Positions 11,511 through 23,061 of a stretch of DNA of 64,000 nucleotides are shown here, piece after piece (position 1 is the first letter of the stretch; each line of letters opens with the position of its first letter). The translations under genes were made by a program, and so were the position numbers. The DNA comes from Hymenopus coronatus (lineage: Eukaryota; Arthropoda; Insecta; Mantodea; Hymenopodidae): assembly GCA_030762935.1 (NCBI GenBank), contig CM060892.1, forward strand, positions 90,137,827 to 90,201,826, in the 5' to 3' direction. Under the pieces are notes generated by a model. That model saw only the letters and a program-made list of their open reading frames with translations. It was not told the origin of the DNA and searched no databases.

Positions 11511-11511
11511 T

Positions 11512-11970
11512 TAACAGCAGTTTCAAAAAATACTTCTCCCATAAAATCCCCTTCACTAAATATCTTACATATCTTCGCAATCAAACTGCTTGCATTTAAT
11601 GAGCCAATGATAACATTGTTAAGATTATCAAATATTTTATCAAATAGATTATCTGAAACTCAAAAAATACTTCACTCATAAAATCCCCTTCACTAAATCA
11701 CTAACATTTCTTCGCAATTAAACTGCTTGCATGGTATCATTGTTAGATTATCAAATAGATTATTAGTACTTTCAAAAATATTTCTCTTATATAATCCCCT
11801 TCACTAAAGGATTTACATTTCTTCGCAATTAAACTGCTTGCATTTAATGATCCAATCTTAACATTCTTAGAATACCAAAAAGATTATCAGCAATTTCAAA
11901 AAATACTACTCTCATAAAATCCCCTCCACTAAGTGACTTAAATTTCTTCAAGCCAATGGTAACATTGTTA
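11512..11970 (+). repeat. Diverged tandem array, four units of about 112-137 bp
   Basis: ATAAAATCCCCTTCACTAAA or close variants recur at 11541, 11678, about 11790 and 11914. Each is preceded by TTTCAAAAAATACT. Three are followed by CTTCGCAATTAAACTGCTTG; the last keeps only CTTC before AAGCCAATGGTAACATTGTT. Unit length varies by indels, so the array is older than the 157-bp one. Confidence 0.9.
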
Positions 11971-12309
11971 AAACGTATAGTTAATTATGCTGAAAATAAT
12001 TATTGAATTATTTTATTATTTTATTTTCAACTCAGGTAACTCTCTGTTAGGCGGAAACTCTCCACCATTTTTACCTAATTTTGTCTATATATAAATATAT
12101 ATAAAAATATAAACATAAAATTAATATCGTTCTACGTTGCCCCTGTTAAAGTTATTTATACTGAGCTCTGATAATTTAAACATCAGAGCTTGTTCTTTAC
12201 CATTCAAAAAATTCTTATGTGTTTCATTCATATCACTATCCATCTGTTCTAGAAAGAAAACTATACTTGTAAAATATAATTTTATCTGCACTTTACTTAT
12301 TAAGATAAA
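11971..12309. other. No recognisable feature
   Basis: Very AT-rich. Overlapping 63- and 66-codon frames on opposite strands (12121-12337) look like composition artefacts. Confidence 0.5.
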
Positions 12310-12895
12310 CATTTTCTTATTACCTATTTCCTTATAAGGGAATACACTATGATAAAGTGATAGTCAAGTCTTCTAAAAACTGTCTCTATACCATTGTCAT
12401 TGAAACTTGGTTGTTTGCATGATCAGGAGTAAAGTAAATGAAATATAAAACAAATGAGGACTTTCCATTTAAAAACGTTTCTGAGCAGTAAGATTTTGTC
12501 TGCCTCTTACGGTTTCTGGTTATGCAAGTCATTCAGAATGACCAAGACTTCAATGACTATTCCATAGCCTTTCATTACATACATTTTATGTGTCTTGTAA
12601 ATATCTTTAATATATGATAATTTAATCAAAATCATTATAGCCATATTTTAGAAAATCGAAAAGTAGGGTCGGAGGATTTTCCTAAGAAATCTGCGGAACA
12701 TACTGAACTTAGATACCAAGTTTATTTTTAACACACGGATATATTTGTAAAATATTTCTAATATTTATTCAGGGATTTTCAAAACTTGTATTTCCGATGA
12801 AATCTTGATATCGAATTTTTGTGAGGAATGCATTGTCTTCTCAACCTACTATGTGTATTGCTCATACGTGCAAGAGAAATTAAAAATACTAAAGT
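12310..12895 (-). repeat. Rep-A, reversed, internally deleted
   Basis: Follows the reversed consensus from CTATTTCCTTATAAGGGAAT through CTCTTACGGTTTCTGG, TCTTTAATATATGATAA and CTTAGATACCAAGTT to ATCGAATTTTTGTGAGGAATG and GCAAGAGAAATTAAAA. The microsatellite segment is lost. Confidence 0.85.
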
Positions 12896-13485
12896 TGATA
12901 TTCATCATAAAAGGTTTTTTTTAAATTTCTTTAATTATTAATTATTAAAGACATATCATTGCTATAAACAGGAACAACATACAGGTGAATTATAACATTT
13001 TGTCGCGCTACTGTCCGCTCACGATGCTGTTGGCCATGGTGTCATGCAGAGCACTTAAAATCTCCTGTATAAAATCCCTCTAAGGATGAGATCGAACCCA
13101 ATATATTACTATTTTTTGTTGCTAAATCAAATCAACACTGTGAAATAAATTGTGGTGTTAAAAATATTTTACTATTTAGGAGTCAGTTATTATGGAAATT
13201 AGGAGAAACAAAGCCAATAGCGTCACCAAAGGTTAACCAGCAGATGTGAGAGAATGTATTAAGCACGTACCATAACTATAAAATGGTATGAAAAAACTTA
13301 TGTTGCTATGGTAGAATCAAGTTGGGCATATGAAATTGAATTATGGGAGTAGGTAATGATTGGATAAGTGGAGACTGAATTGTGAGAAAGATTTGCAAAT
13401 CTATTTACGGATTCCAAAGTACTATAAAAACTAGGAAATGATATGTGCATGTGTGAGTGCATACGTTTATGTATGCATTGTTTTT
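12896..13485. other. Spacer with a possible SINE remnant
   Basis: At about 13005-13100 the minus strand contains a B-box-like GGGTTCGATCTCA in a GC-richer patch, a possible Pol III derived remnant. The rest is unassigned. Confidence 0.35.
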
Positions 13486-13938
13486 TCATGCGCAGGGGAT
13501 TTCACCCAACAGATATCGCGGGTTTATTGTGCGTCGGGCCCCAGTAGGATAGGATGGCATGAGAGTCACCAATGGGCAATCATAGTCAGTTCTCAACGCG
13601 GGCAACGTTAGGAGCCCGCGTCCTGGGGCTGACTTAACTTCCTGCCGCCGAGAGTTGTATTTCCAAAGAACATCCACTGTCATGGGGCGCTACCACCGAA
13701 ATTATGTCGATACTTACAATCTCAAAAAGACCGGTTGGAATGAAATGAAGGGATAGGAAGGTCGGGGATCTGATACCTTTTTTGCATTGGCCTGGTGATC
13801 TGGGAAAAAAACAGGAAACATTAATTGATCAAAGAGGTTGGTCGTCGAATCGAAGCCACCACCTCCCGAATACCAATTCCTGCCAAAACACTTGAACCAC
13901 GTGACTTTGTAATGTAGGAAGTATATTGGCGCCAGCAA
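13486..13938 (-). repeat. GC-rich block, probable unclassified repeat
   Basis: About 450 bases much richer in GC than the surroundings. The minus strand has two open stretches (74 codons at 13714-13938, 65 at 13486-13683) without a recognised domain. Its 5' part holds GGTGGCTTCGATTCGACG, loosely like a B box, so a tRNA-derived element is possible. No second copy is in this window. Confidence 0.35.
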
Positions 13939-14044
13939 AATGAGCGTGAGGTGATCAATAATTAAAAAAATATTAAAATATTTGTATCTATCCAGAAGTT
14001 ACCAGATAGTGATCTATTAACCATACATTTGAATTTTAAAACAT

Positions 14045-14910
14045 CTGATGTGTTCCTTTCACATGACTTTCTACACATCTCTGTAACCAATTATTAAGAA
14101 GCTTATTCTTCTATCTTTCAGGCCAATCGAGATAAGCATTAGCAGAAATGCTTTCTTATAAGTAGAGGAGAAATAAAGAAATACACTAGGCTAAAACGAT
14201 AGACAAATCTATTAAAAGCTAGTTGCCTTGTACATGAAATCCGTTTCTTTTCTTGCATTGCCAGGAGTTGACAAATTCCCGTATGTGAGAAGCTTAAGTG
14301 CTTTATAACTGAAACCAACAACAAGGAACACCGAAAAATGGTCAATTCCAAGAAAAAAATGTATATGATATAAATTGTGTGTTTCAACGGGATCTTCGTG
14401 TTTTTTGTAGTAACTCTTTGTCTATCCCTTACGGTTAACTAGGTAGTTAAATCCAGATAGACTCTTCCAGAGTAAACGAGGCCTTCAGAGGCTATTCCCA
14501 GAAAATTCAAGATATACGTTATATTTGTCGTGTAAATATCTTTAATATATGATATTTTAATCAAAATCGTCACAGCCATTTTTGAGAAAATAAAAATTCT
14601 TGAAAGTTTTTCCATGTAAAGGGTAGTTTGGGGTGGAGGTATTTTCTTCAAAATTGTCATGTCGCATCGTTGGAAGATAGTAAACTTATATAACAAGTTT
14701 GGTATTTTACCGACTTTTCATTTTTGTGTCTTCGTGTTCACAGACACATGGACACACATACACACGGACCTTTTTTTAAGAATGGTTTTTTTTTTGGATA
14801 TAGGAGACCTTAAAACGTCTATTTCCGGTGAAATATCGTTATCGAATTTTGGGTGGAATGCAATACCGTATTTGTACACTATAAACATGGTACGTGTAGA
14901 GAAAGTAAAA
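14045..14910 (-). repeat. Rep-A, full length, reversed (866 bp)
   Basis: One of the most complete copies: starts CTGATGTGTTCCTTTCACAT, ends TACGTGTAGAGAAAGTAAAA. All landmarks are present, including the AC run (14745-14766) and CCAAGTTTGGTATTT. Frames of 82, 85, 96 and 71 codons on either strand fall inside it and are not conserved between copies. Confidence 0.95.
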
Positions 14911-14984
14911 ATCTTAGAAGCATACACAAACATGGTTTCGAAAAACTAAAAGACTGTTAATATTAAATAATTTTTGGGGTTTGT

Positions 14985-15500
14985 GGATACTATGATACAA
15001 ATTATTGAAGGGAGTTTGAAACTAATAAGAGACACGCTGGAAGATATGGATGGAGAAACGTTACATACCCAAATAAGGGAAAAAGTCAGTTATGTTTTAT
15101 TATGAATATAAATCTGGACTAGGAAAAGAGGCCTATCAAAAGTAGGTCTTCTCCGGGAGCTAAGAATACCTACTTCGACTCAGGCCATGGAAGCCTACGC
15201 ATCTACATAATTATATCATAAGGTTTGTAAAAACATGAAAGAAGGGAATTGCCTGGTTTCGTTTGAGAATATGGAAATTGGAGAATAAAGAAAGGAAATA
15301 TGTCCAGTATGTAATGGCAGAGAAAATGAGATCCTCTTGTTATAAGGCTATTCAGATACAAACCATTGGAGACAACAACCTCTCTTTTAGAAAATGGTTA
15401 AATTCAAATAAAGAGTGAGAACACATTTTTAAAGGTTAGTGGAAATAAGAAGAGTTGTAAAACAATTATAGAATACAAAAAACATATGTAATAGAATAAA
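14985..15500 (+). pseudogene. Retrotransposon relic, extreme C-terminal zinc-knuckle region
   Basis: Pieces in several frames match the tail of insect non-LTR reverse transcriptases. AWFRLRIWKLE at about 15250 resembles the R(L/F)RLGxWxLE segment that precedes the terminal cysteine motif. It is followed by ICPVCNGRENEIHLL (about 15296-15345), resembling the CPxCxxxEDExHFLF motif. Many stops and a frameshift split the two pieces. No RT catalytic domain is present. It lies between a Rep-A copy and unassigned DNA. Assignment rests on motif recall only. Confidence 0.45.
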
Positions 15501-15920
15501 AGAGTTGAAGAATGGAACCTTTGTAGCTAAAATTTATATTTCTCAATTGTTATGGTTTTGTGTACCTCTGAATGGCTACAGCCAATATCAGCCAAATGTT
15601 TATGTAACATTTCCTAGCACTTATACCAATAAATACCAAAATTCTAAATCAGGATTTCATCAGTTGTCATGTCATGGTATACTAAATAAATTAACAATCG
15701 AATGTGTTACCAATAACAGTTGGAATGAGAAAATATTTAGCCTCAAAATAAGCTAAAATTGTTATCTATCTTAACTCATAGGCAATAAAATAGAGAATTC
15801 AGTACAAATTTCATAGCCTGTTTTAAATATTACGCTGGCACTATATTTATATTTTTTTAACGACGTTCTACTCTGGTGACATTCCTAAGGACTTAATGAA
15901 TCCACCAGTGAACATTGAAT
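15501..15920. other. No recognisable feature
   Basis: Contains an isolated 83-codon frame (15505-15756) with no recognised domain. It may be further decayed retroelement tail but I cannot show it. Confidence 0.35.
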
Positions 15921-15921
15921 T

Positions 15922-16190
15922 TTTTTTTTTTTAATTCTTTCATTTGTATAGTCCCACTTAACTTCTATGGTCATATTGGGGGCCTTGAGTTGTGGAACAA
16001 CTGGCATTACTGTAGGGATTTTGAACATTAGGTTAATAAATTTTATATTACTAAACACACGCACTTTCACTCTCAAATTCATACTTTCAGACTTTGTGGG
16101 GGATAGGGAATACTTCTAGTTAAAGAAAAATTCCCAGCCCCAGCCGGGATTCGAGCATTGATCACTGCTCACTTTTGGGTTATAGCACAA
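15922..16190 (-). repeat. SINE-B, reversed
   Basis: The minus strand contains GTGAGCAGTGATCAATGC, the B-box region GCTCGAATCCCGGCTGGGG, then TTTCTTTAAC, GTGTGTTTAGTAATATAAA and CCTACAGTAATGCCAGTTG. The same order occurs in 53312-53570. The tail is A-rich (plus-strand T run at 15922-15933). Confidence 0.8.
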
Positions 16191-16229
16191 TAAATGCTGT
16201 GATCCCTGTAGATTAATATGCTGAAGTTA

Positions 16230-16970
16230 TTTCCAGCCTCTGTGTGTCCGTGTGTCTGTGAACACGATAACTCAAAAACGAAAAGTCCTATAAAATACCA
16301 AACTTGGTGTTTAAGTTTAGTATCTTCCAGGGATGCAACACGAAGATTTTGAGAAAAATTCCCCACCCCCAACTACCCTTTACATGGAACTTTTTTTTAG
16401 AAAATTTTGATTTTCTCAAAAATGGCTCTAACGATTTTGATTAAAATTTCGTATATTAAACATATTTACATGACAAATAAAATGTATATCTTGAAATTTC
16501 TAGGAATAGTCCCTGAAGAGTAGTTTATTCTGGATGAAATTTACGGAAGTTTGAATAACTGCTAAACCGTAAGAGATGGACAAAAACTTACCACACAAAA
16601 AATGTAGAGCATGTTAAAACACACGATTTATGTTATATAAATGTTTTTCGTGGAGTTCGTCGTTTTTGAGACATTCCGTATTTTTGGTTTCTGCTATGTA
16701 AAACTTATATTTTTCTCATACAGGAACTTGTCAACTCCGATCCATATAAACAAAGGAACTTCATTGACATAGCAACCAGCTTTTGACAAGCTTTAACCCA
16801 TGGTAGTCCCTTATTTCGCCTCTACTTACAAGGAAGCAAGTAATAAGACTATTTCTGCTAATTTTTTTCTGATTAGCATAAAGTAAATACAAGTATAAGC
16901 TTTTTAAGTATAATTTGTTGCAGGGATATAGAGAAAGTCATGTGAATGGTACACATCAGATTTTAATAAC
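16230..16970 (+). repeat. Rep-A, left end truncated
   Basis: Starts inside the GT segment (GTGTCCGTGTGTCTGTGAAC) and continues to GAGAAAGTCATGTGAATGG TACACATCAG. The left truncation coincides with the head end of the reversed SINE-B. Confidence 0.9.
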
Positions 16971-16974
16971 TTTT

Positions 16975-17665
16975 AAAAGCGTTATTCCTGAAATGTAAAT
17001 ATGAAGCGCAAAACTGAAGCGCAAAGAGCCTTCTTGGTAGAGTAATTAAAACTAGCTTTTCTCAAAAACTGCTTGATGCATTTTTCTCAAAATTTCACAA
17101 TTAGTTACCCAAAATTACAGAGGTATGTGGAAATGTGCTAAACGTAATTACTTAAGAAACACTGAGTTTGAAATTTACAAAGGTTGGGTCCCTTAATGGC
17201 TCTTTTTTGAATTCAAACAAGCAAGTATGAATACAAAGTTTACTTTAAAAACGTTCTAAAGATTACTTGCGTTAACTGTAAAGTGTCCCCATTCAATTTA
17301 TGAAGTCAAAATCTTGGGAGAGCAGAAATATGTTTGTAAAAGCGCAAAAGAAATCACAACTTCTGTTCATGCGAGCTACTTCATTAGAGAGTGGTAAAAA
17401 TAAGTTTCCGAAACAGGGCTGAAGGTTTCTTCTCCCCTAACGAAATACATAACGAACTGTTCAGCGCAGCGGAGCGCTTTCATCAACTGCGATTTTGTAG
17501 ACATAATGAACAAACTTGAGGGCTTCACTTGCCTTCAGATCCCTACTGAGAATATGTAAGAACGGAATAAAAGCGCTGTAGATTTTTTAAAGGGACTGCT
17601 ACTGCTTCTTCTAAGAATCACTAGAGAATACTTATACACTTACAGACACAAGATATCATAAAAAA
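16975..17665. other. No recognisable feature
   Basis: Unique-looking sequence of mixed composition between two Rep-A copies. No open frame above chance. Confidence 0.45.
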
Positions 17666-17668
17666 AAT

Positions 17669-18512
17669 CTAATGTGTTCCATATAAGTGACTATTTCTGC
17701 AACCAATTATTGTTAAAAAGATTATTCTTCTATTTACTTCATGTTCATCGAGAAAAAAATAGTAGAACTGGTCTAATTACTTGCTTCCTTGTAAGTAGAA
17801 GAGAAATAAGGGAGTACCATAGGCCAAAGTCATAGTCAAAATTGGTTGCTATTTGACTTAAGTAATTTTGTATGGACAGGAGTTGAGAAATTTTCGTATG
17901 AGAAAGGTATAAGTATTTTAAAGCTGAAATGTATAACAAGGAATATCTAAAAAACGATCAACTCCACGTAAAAAATGTATATAACATAAATTGTGTGTTT
18001 TAACAAGCCCTACATTTTCTGTTAAGTCAGCTTTTGTCTATCCCTTACGGTTTACCAGTTATGCAACATTCTGTAAAATTCATACAGAATAAAGTAGTCT
18101 TCAGAGGCTATTCGCAGAAAATTCATGATATACATTTTATTTGTCAGGTAAATACCTATAATATACGATATCTTAATCAAAATCGTTACGTATTTTTGAA
18201 AAATTCAAAATTTTTGAAAAAAAATTCCATGTAAAGGGTAGTTGGGAGTGAGAGGATTTTTTTAAAAATCTTCGTGTCGCATTCTTGGAAGATACAAAAC
18301 TTATATACCCAGTTTGGTATTTAACGGTATTTTAGTTTTTGAGCTATACTGTTCACAGACCCATATACATGGTGTTTTTTCTAAGAATGCCTTTTTCGGA
18401 TTCAGAGGGACCCAAAACATGCATTTACGGTGAAATCCCGGTAACGAATTTTAAGTGCATTACAATACCTTCTCTATACATTATGTACATAGTACGTGTA
18501 GAGAAGGTAAAA
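17669..18512 (-). repeat. Rep-A, full length, reversed (844 bp)
   Basis: Starts CTAATGTGTTCC, ends ACATAGTACGTGTAGAGAAG GTAAAA. The usual AC run has shrunk to ACCCATATACATG. Short frames inside are not conserved among copies. Confidence 0.95.
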
Positions 18513-18514
18513 GA

Positions 18515-19285
18515 GATAATGATCGAGCAGGCATTTTATAGATAAATATATCCCGATGACTACTCAATTTTTTTACAAAAACCCGTTGCCCCACCCCTCT
18601 GCTGCTTGTTAATACAGGTTAAACGTTCATTACATACTTTCCGAATGCTAAAGCTACAGACAAGTTTTTAGAAAGCAGAACGCTATGTGTTGCCTTTGAA
18701 GCGCTATGTTCTTTGTATGGCAACGAGAAAGGGCAAATATCAACTAATAAATGAAAAATATACTATATATTTACAAATTTAAAATAAGAGGAAATAATAC
18801 CTCTGAAATATTTAGTGCAAAATAGTTTTCTGTATTACTAGTCATTTTGACACCTTTATTTCCAATTCTGAAAGAAGAATTATACTTCAACAGTTAAAAT
18901 GTCTAGACCAGTAAGTCATAGGCCACAATAAGCTTGCACATACCTATGTGTTCTCCAAAGAATTAGCAACAAGTAAAACATGCCAAAAGCGATTAACACT
19001 AGCCTCAATATGCTGAAATGTTCCCTGTTACATATATGGAGACATAAAGAAGAACATCAAAAACAACGACCTACAGTATCTAACGCTATTCGTTTTTGAA
19101 AGATTCGTCACTATATCGGTTGATACATATAAAGCTATAATTTTATAGAAAAAAAGTGATTTAATGTTACTATTAAACAATTATTAATAAATGCATAGAT
19201 ATTATTGTAAAATGTACGGTATTAGAAAGTTAGATGTTGCTGTCTAATTGTTCATTGTTACTTGCATTGTATTTTATTACGTCTA
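18515..19285. other. No recognisable feature
   Basis: AT-rich unique sequence; no landmarks of the families in this window. Confidence 0.45.
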
Positions 19286-19289
19286 TTCT

Positions 19290-19607
19290 ATTAATTCTCT
19301 GTTGCTGTTTATCGAGCGGGAGGCTCGGGTTGGATACTGGCGTGGACTTTTTTCCCGCTGGAAGACTGGTTAGGGGTGCACTCAGCCCTTTAGGTCCCCG
19401 GGGGGGGGCAATTTGGAGCTACATTAAGAAAAAGTAGCGGCTCCAGAATGCGTACACCACATTAACCCGCCGGGAGGGACTCGGGGTGCTAACCAAGTCC
19501 AGCCTCCAGTACTTTACTTATCCATGACACCTGTAATAAGCACATATGGGGTACGCAGCGGTCGGGTGGTAAGCCTTAGTCCAACTGCCACAGAGTTAGG
19601 TTAGGTT
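19290..19607 (+). repeat. SINE-A copy 1, with TTAGG-like tail
   Basis: Aligns with 61343-61690: AGCGGGAGGCTCGGGTT, GGGTGCACTCAGCC, AGTAGCGGCTCCAG, CGCAGCGGTCGGGTGGTA. The head and A box are poorly preserved and the B box is mutated. It ends GAGTTAGGTTAGGTTAAG, so the tail itself is a short run of TTAGG units. It is much more diverged than copy 2 (about 75 per cent identity by eye). Confidence 0.85.
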
Positions 19608-19955
19608 AAGTTATTAATTCTTTATTGTTAAACTAGTAAACAGCTTGTTATAAAATTAAACTATATCACACTATTTGTTATCCGTTATGGTACTCCATAG
19701 GTTTTATTGCTAATTTATACCGCATCATACAATTTACCTTTAGTGTAACCTGCTGTATTATGAGTGATATTGTCACGTACTGTATCGTTATATCATACAG
19801 TTCGTTTGTCAATTGCGAATTTGTGAATTTGGTTTACAATTTGTTACATAGTTACATTGTTATACTTATTATTTATGGTTAACTAAATTTAACACGTCTT
19901 TAAAAGTCGCTAAAAGATCTATATTTATGAGACCAAAAATAAAACATTAACTAAA
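19608..19955. other. No recognisable feature
   Basis: AT-rich, no landmarks. Confidence 0.45.
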
Positions 19956-19959
19956 ATGT

Positions 19960-20490
19960 AACTTTGAAGCTCTACATTGCTCATGTAGTAAGGTTTGTCA
20001 ATCTGTAACGGCTTACCAAGTATACAAAAATCATTCAGAATAAAGAAGACCTGTCAGGCTTTTCCCAGTAAGCTTCGAATTATTTTTCACTAAAATATCT
20101 TAAACATATAGTTTGTAAGAAGGACGTGGATCATTTGTGAGAAGACATATCCTCCCATACTAATAACATTTTAATAAAATAATTACAGTCATTTTTGAGA
20201 ACAAAATCACAAAAACACGCTGCTGTAAAAAGTAGTTTGAGATTATGAGGTTGCTTTGAAAAAGTTCGTGGCTCATCTTTAAAATATGTTGAACTGAAAT
20301 ACAAAGTTGCTATTTAATTGAATTTTCATTTTTGGGTAATAATGTTCTCAGGTGTACAAACACATTACGTTTTCTAAGGGTTTGTTGTTTAGAAGGTCTG
20401 AAAAAGTGCATTTCCGTCAAAATGTTTATATCAAATACCTAGATGAATGAAATACTTCCTCTACTTAGATAAAACGTTAAAGTGTGAAAG
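19960..20490 (-). repeat. Rep-A, reversed, diverged
   Basis: Recognisable at CTGTAACGGCTTACCAAG, CATTCAGAATAAAGAAGAC, AGTTTGAGATTATGAGG, ATACAAAGTTGCTATTTAA and GCATTTCCGTCAAAAT. About 55 extra bases (20115-20170) interrupt the body. The left part and both termini are lost. Confidence 0.65.
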
Positions 20491-20677
20491 CAGTAGTCCA
20501 ACGCCGCCAGCAAGGTGCTTTACTAAAGATTACAGCAGTCATTTATCTCACTGCTGATCTCGCTATTCACTTCAAATAATCATACATATGTTTTACCTTC
20601 CTGTGCTTGCGAACATGAAATGGAAACAGAAAGAGTTGGGCAGCTGTGCTATACCAGGTGGCCCAGCTGCCCCGTGA

Positions 20678-20750
20678 ATGGCGAGTATAGATATCCCTTC
20701 GTGCGTTAAAAGAGCTGCAGAAATAACGGAGCTACTTCAAGTTAAAACCG
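20678..20750 (+). CDS. Possible first coding exon (ATG to splice donor)
   Basis: In a GC-richer island, an ATG in reasonable context (GTGAATGG) follows directly on an in-frame TGA, as a true start after a 5' UTR would. It opens MASIDIPSCVKR and continues for 24 codons to CCG followed by GTGAGTTAAG, a strong donor (exon ends at 20750, phase 1). Read through without splicing, the frame ends after 46 codons at about 20818. I recognise no protein, and no matching downstream exon is visible. It could equally be a chance small ORF or a scrap of an unidentified element. The next 3.6 kb hold only repeats, which fits a long intron but proves nothing. Confidence 0.3.
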
Positions 20751-21011
20751 GTGAGTTAAGATCTACCATAAGGGAAATTCCATTTACCGTTTTTAATTAT
20801 CACCGGAGACGGTGAGCAGGTCGCTTTATTGAGAGGGATAAAACGAAGGCCATTCACACCATTTTCGTACTGTATGGTTTTAATTTAAAATGCCTACGCT
20901 GAGTTTAAGGATATACCTTTGTTTTTTGTAGTGCACGAAGTATCTGGACACATCAAATACAGAGCAGTTTGGCCACTTGGTAAACCATCACAGTGTCATA
21001 GCATGTTTCTC

Positions 21012-21705
21012 AAAAGTAGAGCTCTGTTTTGGGATCCGAAGAGGACACAATTACGAACACACAGAGCCATCAACGCTATAAAGAGAGGGTAGTGTGTAGC
21101 AGTTTGTAGCATAAACATGCACACTTTGAGGTACAATATACTCCAAAAAGAGCCCATTATATGCATTAATATTAAAAGAATTGCTCTAATTCATAATGGA
21201 ACACAATAAAAAATAGTATCATAATATAATTACTAAATGAACACATCTTGTACTTTTACAAATAAAAGTACAAAGCATGATACATAAAATTCAGGGTAGT
21301 AATGTATAGAACTTTGAAAAGACAATGAATATTAATCAAACCAACCCACTCAGATTTCATTGCAGTGAGTTATGAAATTCATATTTACTTTATCGAAAGA
21401 AAATGTTTTGTTCCTGTCAAACAAAGTATGTTTGAATCATCCACAAGTTTGTCCAGAGTCGAACAGCTACCCTTTATTATTTTCGATATTTCTCAATGTG
21501 CTCTCTATTTCAGTGTTCGCTGTTTTATTTACTAGCAGGAACTGAACAAAGCCAGACAGTGGGCAATGCTAGATAGTGCAACACGTTTTGAAACCGGCTG
21601 TAGAAACCACACACACACTTTTTCTATCATGTCATTGTTATACACTGTGAAACCGAACATCAATCCGGCAATTTCGCAACCCCGGAGTCAATTCTACCCA
21701 TAAGT
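21012..21705 (+). repeat. Rep-B copy 2
   Basis: Aligns with 2898-3597 over its full length in the same orientation at roughly 70-75 per cent identity by eye. Shared blocks include TACGAACACACAGAGCC, CGCTATAAAGAGAG, GCAATGCTAGATAGTGCAAC and CAATCCGGCAATTTCG. Immediate flanks differ, so the block is a discrete repeat rather than part of a larger segmental copy. Confidence 0.85.
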
Positions 21706-22289
21706 GCTAGTGAACATTTTCTCTTAATATAATGCGAGGATGTGCTGCAGCGCATAGAATACATTTTGACTAAGAAGAGACTAAATGTGGAAAATCCTAA
21801 ATTATCTTTTAGTCATTGTAATGTATTTTAAACTGCAGCATCCTCTTTAATTTAATATAATAGTCACGTAGTTTCAAAACAGATATATTAAACGTGTATT
21901 TTAAAATCTTATATGCTGCATTTACAGGGCTCTATCGTTGGATACATTTGTATAAATTACTGTCACGAAAGTCTATTTTACTATCCATTTCACTGTAATA
22001 AACGTAGATTTTTCTTACATGTGTCATTTACATAAAAAATAATAGTGACAAATACTCTAGAACTAGAAGCTATACGTTCGCCTTAAATATCCACATTCTT
22101 TCGATGACATCGCAAGAAACAACTGAAAATCTACAGAGTTCAAAGAAATTAACCATTACACAATTCAAACCATTAATAACGGTTACTTCGGAAATGGCTA
22201 TTCCACGAAAAGGTCACCTGAAATAAATTGTGGTATTTAAGAAGATTAAATTTTTGGTGCAGTAGTTTTTGTGTAGCATTCAACGCTTA
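21706..22289. other. No recognisable feature
   Basis: AT-rich unique-looking sequence. Confidence 0.45.
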
Positions 22290-23042
22290 TCAGTTTTACA
22301 GGTATATATAATTATTTTTTCGGATGAAGAAGATTTCAGGCTATTTGCAAAAACTCAATATATACATTTCATTTGACATTTAAATGTATTTGACCTGTGG
22401 TATTTTAATGAAAACCGTTGTAGCTATTTTTGGTAAATTAAAAGTTTTTGGAAATGTTTCATATCAACAATAGTTTGGTGCGGTGGAATTTTTTGAAAAT
22501 TTTCCTGCCGCATTTTTGCAAAGTACTCAGTTAAATACAACGTCTAGTAATTATCCGAAATTTCAATGAACAATCCAAAGCAATATGATTGGTTCTTCTT
22601 AATAATATAAAAACTCTTAATAATATTTCAGGGTTGTAGTTAAATATACTATTTGATTTACATTCAAAATATTGAATTATCAATCTTCGTTAAATAAAGT
22701 AAGAAGAAAATTGATTTTGAACTTCAACCGAGAAAGTAAAAATCTTAAAAATATATAACCTCTAATTAAACATATAAAAACTGCAAGTTCTTTTCTTAAA
22801 CCACCTCAACTCAAGTAATAATACACAGTTTAAATTTGCTCCAATGAAATAAACATTTCTTTACACGAAAAAAAAATATTTTGAGTTATGTTGTTCAGAC
22901 ACATATATAAATTATATACATTATAGAAATTCTTGGATTTAGGAGGCACCAAGATAAGCAATTTCCTTGAAATAGTATGGAAATTCTGGGTGGAAGACAA
23001 AAATATCTCTACCTACTATGCATAAAAACGGGAAAGTAAGAC
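22290..23042 (-). repeat. Rep-A, reversed, split by about 310 bp of other sequence
   Basis: The right part lies at 22290-22550 (TTGACATTTAAATG, CAATAGTTTGGTGCGGTGG). The left part resumes at about 22860 (TTGAGTTATGTTGTTCAGAC) and ends GGGAAAGTAAGACTC at 23042. The intervening AT-rich sequence does not match Rep-A and may be an insertion. Confidence 0.7.
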
Positions 23043-23061
23043 TCATAGTATATCTACCATA

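Noticed and set aside
14045..14910. Rep-A as a Helitron
   Set aside because: A terminal hairpin exists, but there is no 5' TC with 3' CTRR end in either orientation, and an inverted box lies near both ends.
14439..14949. Frames of 71-96 codons inside Rep-A copies as genes
   Set aside because: The frames are not conserved between copies and occur on both strands. They reflect composition of a repeat.
19590..19607. Telomeric TTAGG array
   Set aside because: Only two or three units, located exactly at the 3' end of a SINE copy, so it is the SINE tail rather than a telomere.
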